14,327 nucleotides of DNA, from assembly GCA_904420265.1 (NCBI GenBank), contig CAJFUU010000243.1, positions 1 through 14,327 on the forward strand. The letters run 5' to 3'. The notes beneath the pieces were generated by a model. It had not been told where the DNA came from, did not search any database, and saw only the letters and a program-made list of their open reading frames with translations. The position numbers and the translations under genes were made by a program. Below, one piece after another: positions 13,144 through 14,327 of the stretch (the stretch's first letter is position 1; every line of letters starts with the position of its first letter). Origin of the DNA: an uncultured Clostridia bacterium. Its GTDB lineage: Bacteria > Bacillota > Clostridia > Christensenellales > Aristaeellaceae.

Positions 13144-13851
13144 ATGAGAGACACGGGCTTTTACGTACAAATGCACCTGCACACGGCGGAATCCAGCCGC
13201 TGCGCGCGCGTAGGCGGCGCGGACATGGCGCGCGCCTGCAAGGAAGCCGGGTACGATTTGATCGTCGTGACCGACCATTTTTTCAACGCCAACATCAACG
13301 TGCCCTATGACATCCCCTGGGAGGACCAGGTGCACGGCCTGTTTGCGGGCTACCGCGCCGCCAAGGCCATGGGCGACAAGATCGGCCTTACCGTGCTGGC
13401 GGGCTGGGAAACCTATACCGACGGCCCCGAATACCTGACCTATGGGCTGGACGAGGCGTTTCTTCTGAAAAACCGCGATATCGCCCTGCTTCCCAAGGTG
13501 CAATACCTGCGCCGCGTGCATGCGGCGGGCGGGTATGTATCCCACGCGCACCCCTTCCGCGAGGCCAGCTATATCCCCCATTTCGACCCGGACCCCTATG
13601 GCCTGGACGCGGTGGAAGTATTCAACGGCCGCCACATGGACCCCTCGTTCGATGAAAAGGCGCACGCTTTTGCCAAGCGCTACAAACTGCCCGGCACCGC
13701 CGGCGCGGACGCGCACAATACGCTGCATATACTGGACGGGGCAATGCGCTTTTCCTATCCCGTGAACACGTTTGACGAAATCTTCGTCGCCATCCAAAAG
13801 GGCGATTATGAAATCGTCGAACACCTCGGCCAGCGGGCAACGTCGTTTTAA
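13144..13851 (+). CDS. PHP domain metal-dependent phosphoesterase
   Basis: A protein of 235 residues with PHP-domain motifs: QMHLHTAESS (9-18) with the two metal-binding histidines, VVTDHFF (41-47), an internal GWETYT (88-93) with the conserved Glu, SHAHPF (133-138), and GTAGADAHN (184-192), the final Asp-x-His pair. PHP proteins are di- or trinuclear metal phosphoesterases; relatives include histidinol phosphatases and nucleotide or RNA phosphoesterases, so the substrate is open. The ATG at 13144 has AGGA seven bases upstream. A GTG at 13138 overlaps the previous stop as GTGA and is the alternative, adding two residues. It ends the coupled gltX-phosphodiesterase-PHP operon. Two metallophosphoesterases adjacent to one another may act in one pathway, but that is inference. 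Confidence 0.9.
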   Translation: MRDTGFYVQMHLHTAESSRCARVGGADMARACKEAGYDLIVVTDHFFNANINVPYDIPWEDQVHGLFAGYRAAKAMGDKIGLTVLAGWETYTDGPEYLTYGLDEAFLLKNRDIALLPKVQYLRRVHAAGGYVSHAHPFREASYIPHFDPDPYGLDAVEVFNGRHMDPSFDEKAHAFAKRYKLPGTAGADAHNTLHILDGAMRFSYPVNTFDEIFVAIQKGDYEIVEHLGQRATSF

Positions 13852-14327
13852 GCGGGCAAAACCGCCGCCCGGTTGGCATGCGACGGTCAGGATGCCGAAA
13901 AAGTCAACAGACTGTCAGCGCGTTGCGAAAGCCCGCAAGATAGGGGATTTTACCTAGATGCGCGCAACCGCAGGTTGCGAAAGCCGCTGTCAAGAAAACT
14001 TCGCCGCCTGGCAGGATTTGCCGCATTGCGGCTACATTTGACAGCCCTACAGGGTTTGGCAAATGCGCCGAGGAAACTTTCGTCGCCTGGCGACGTTTCA
14101 GGATGTTGACAAAGTCAACAGACTATCAGCGTGATGAGAAAGCCTGCAAGCCAAGGAAGCAAACTTGCAGGCAAGGGAACTTATACGGACGCAAGTGACC
14201 ACGGACTGCAAGCACGGTTGACGTAGGAAGCAAAAATTGCCCGGTTTTCCTTTGGACAGTACCCTGTTCAACGGACAGGGAAATAAAAGGCCTGTCGTAG
14301 AATAAGGATAGTTTACACGGTTTTGCC
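13852..14327. other. Gene-free 3' end with direct repeats
   Basis: No credible gene is seen in these 476 bases. AAAGTCAACAGACT begins a 40-base imperfect direct repeat at 13900-13939 and again at 14111-14150. The second copy also forms a GTTGAC-AAA-GTCAAC hairpin (14106-14120). Both copies end in a GAAAGC/AAGCC-CGCAAG type segment. The stretch may hold the operon's terminator, but no stem with a T run was found. Confidence 0.5.
13900..14150. repeat. 40-base imperfect direct repeat, two copies
   Basis: Copies at 13900-13939 and 14111-14150 share AAAGTCAACAGACT, then TCAGCG and GAGAAAGCC or GCGAAAGCC, ending in GCAAG, with a few substitutions between. The copies are 211 bases apart. They resemble, loosely, the ACAGACTG flank of the repeat at 124-156, so a genome-wide dispersed repeat is likely. 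Confidence 0.55.

Overview
The window reads as a GC-rich chromosomal segment of a Gram-positive anaerobe, most likely an uncultured member of the Clostridia. The basis is the gene families (TIGR04076, TSCPD, DUF2148, a MarR protein with an N-terminal Cys-x-Cys, RluF- and RlmI-type rRNA modification enzymes), strong GGAGG-type ribosome binding sites, and consensus TTGACA/TATAAT promoters. The lineage is inference; no rRNA marker is present.

Layout. 1-614 is gene-free and full of short repeats and hairpins. 615-2760 (minus) holds a TIGR04076 protein, a probable gene fossil and an RlmI-type 23S rRNA methyltransferase. Divergent promoters at 2789-2862 separate that from an RluF-type pseudouridine synthase (3108-3824), which has a roughly 240-nt structured leader. 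3825-5060 has no convincing gene. It contains a candidate small RNA that ends in a terminator, and a 180-bp tandem duplication that copies the terminator. 5066-6149 is a two-gene operon (DUF2148 iron-sulfur protein and MarR regulator) behind a promoter that overlaps a perfect 20-bp palindrome, the likely MarR operator. 6197-7250 (minus) is a complete transcription unit: perfect promoter, TSCPD protein, two-helix membrane protein, terminator.

The most unusual stretch is 7250-8525: about 22 imperfect copies of a roughly 28-bp GC-rich motif (core CCTGCGCGCGTGGAGAAGG), spaced about 60-61 bp apart and separated by unrelated sequence of about 32 bp. Motif and period resemble a type I-E CRISPR array, but almost every repeat differs and no cas gene is present. 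It looks like a fossil array or an undescribed array-like element. A solitary copy of the motif lies at about 9127-9152, beyond a small membrane-protein gene and a possible phage-derived fragment.

9358-13851 is a metabolic and housekeeping cluster on the plus strand: aldose 1-epimerase (galM), glutamyl-tRNA synthetase (gltX), an alkaline-phosphatase-superfamily phosphodiesterase and a PHP-domain phosphoesterase. The last three are translationally coupled or overlapping. 13852-14327 is gene-free with a 40-bp imperfect direct repeat.

Together the genes cover RNA modification and translation (rlmI, rluF, gltX), sugar anomer conversion (galM), two putative phosphoesterases, and a probably redox-linked regulatory pair.
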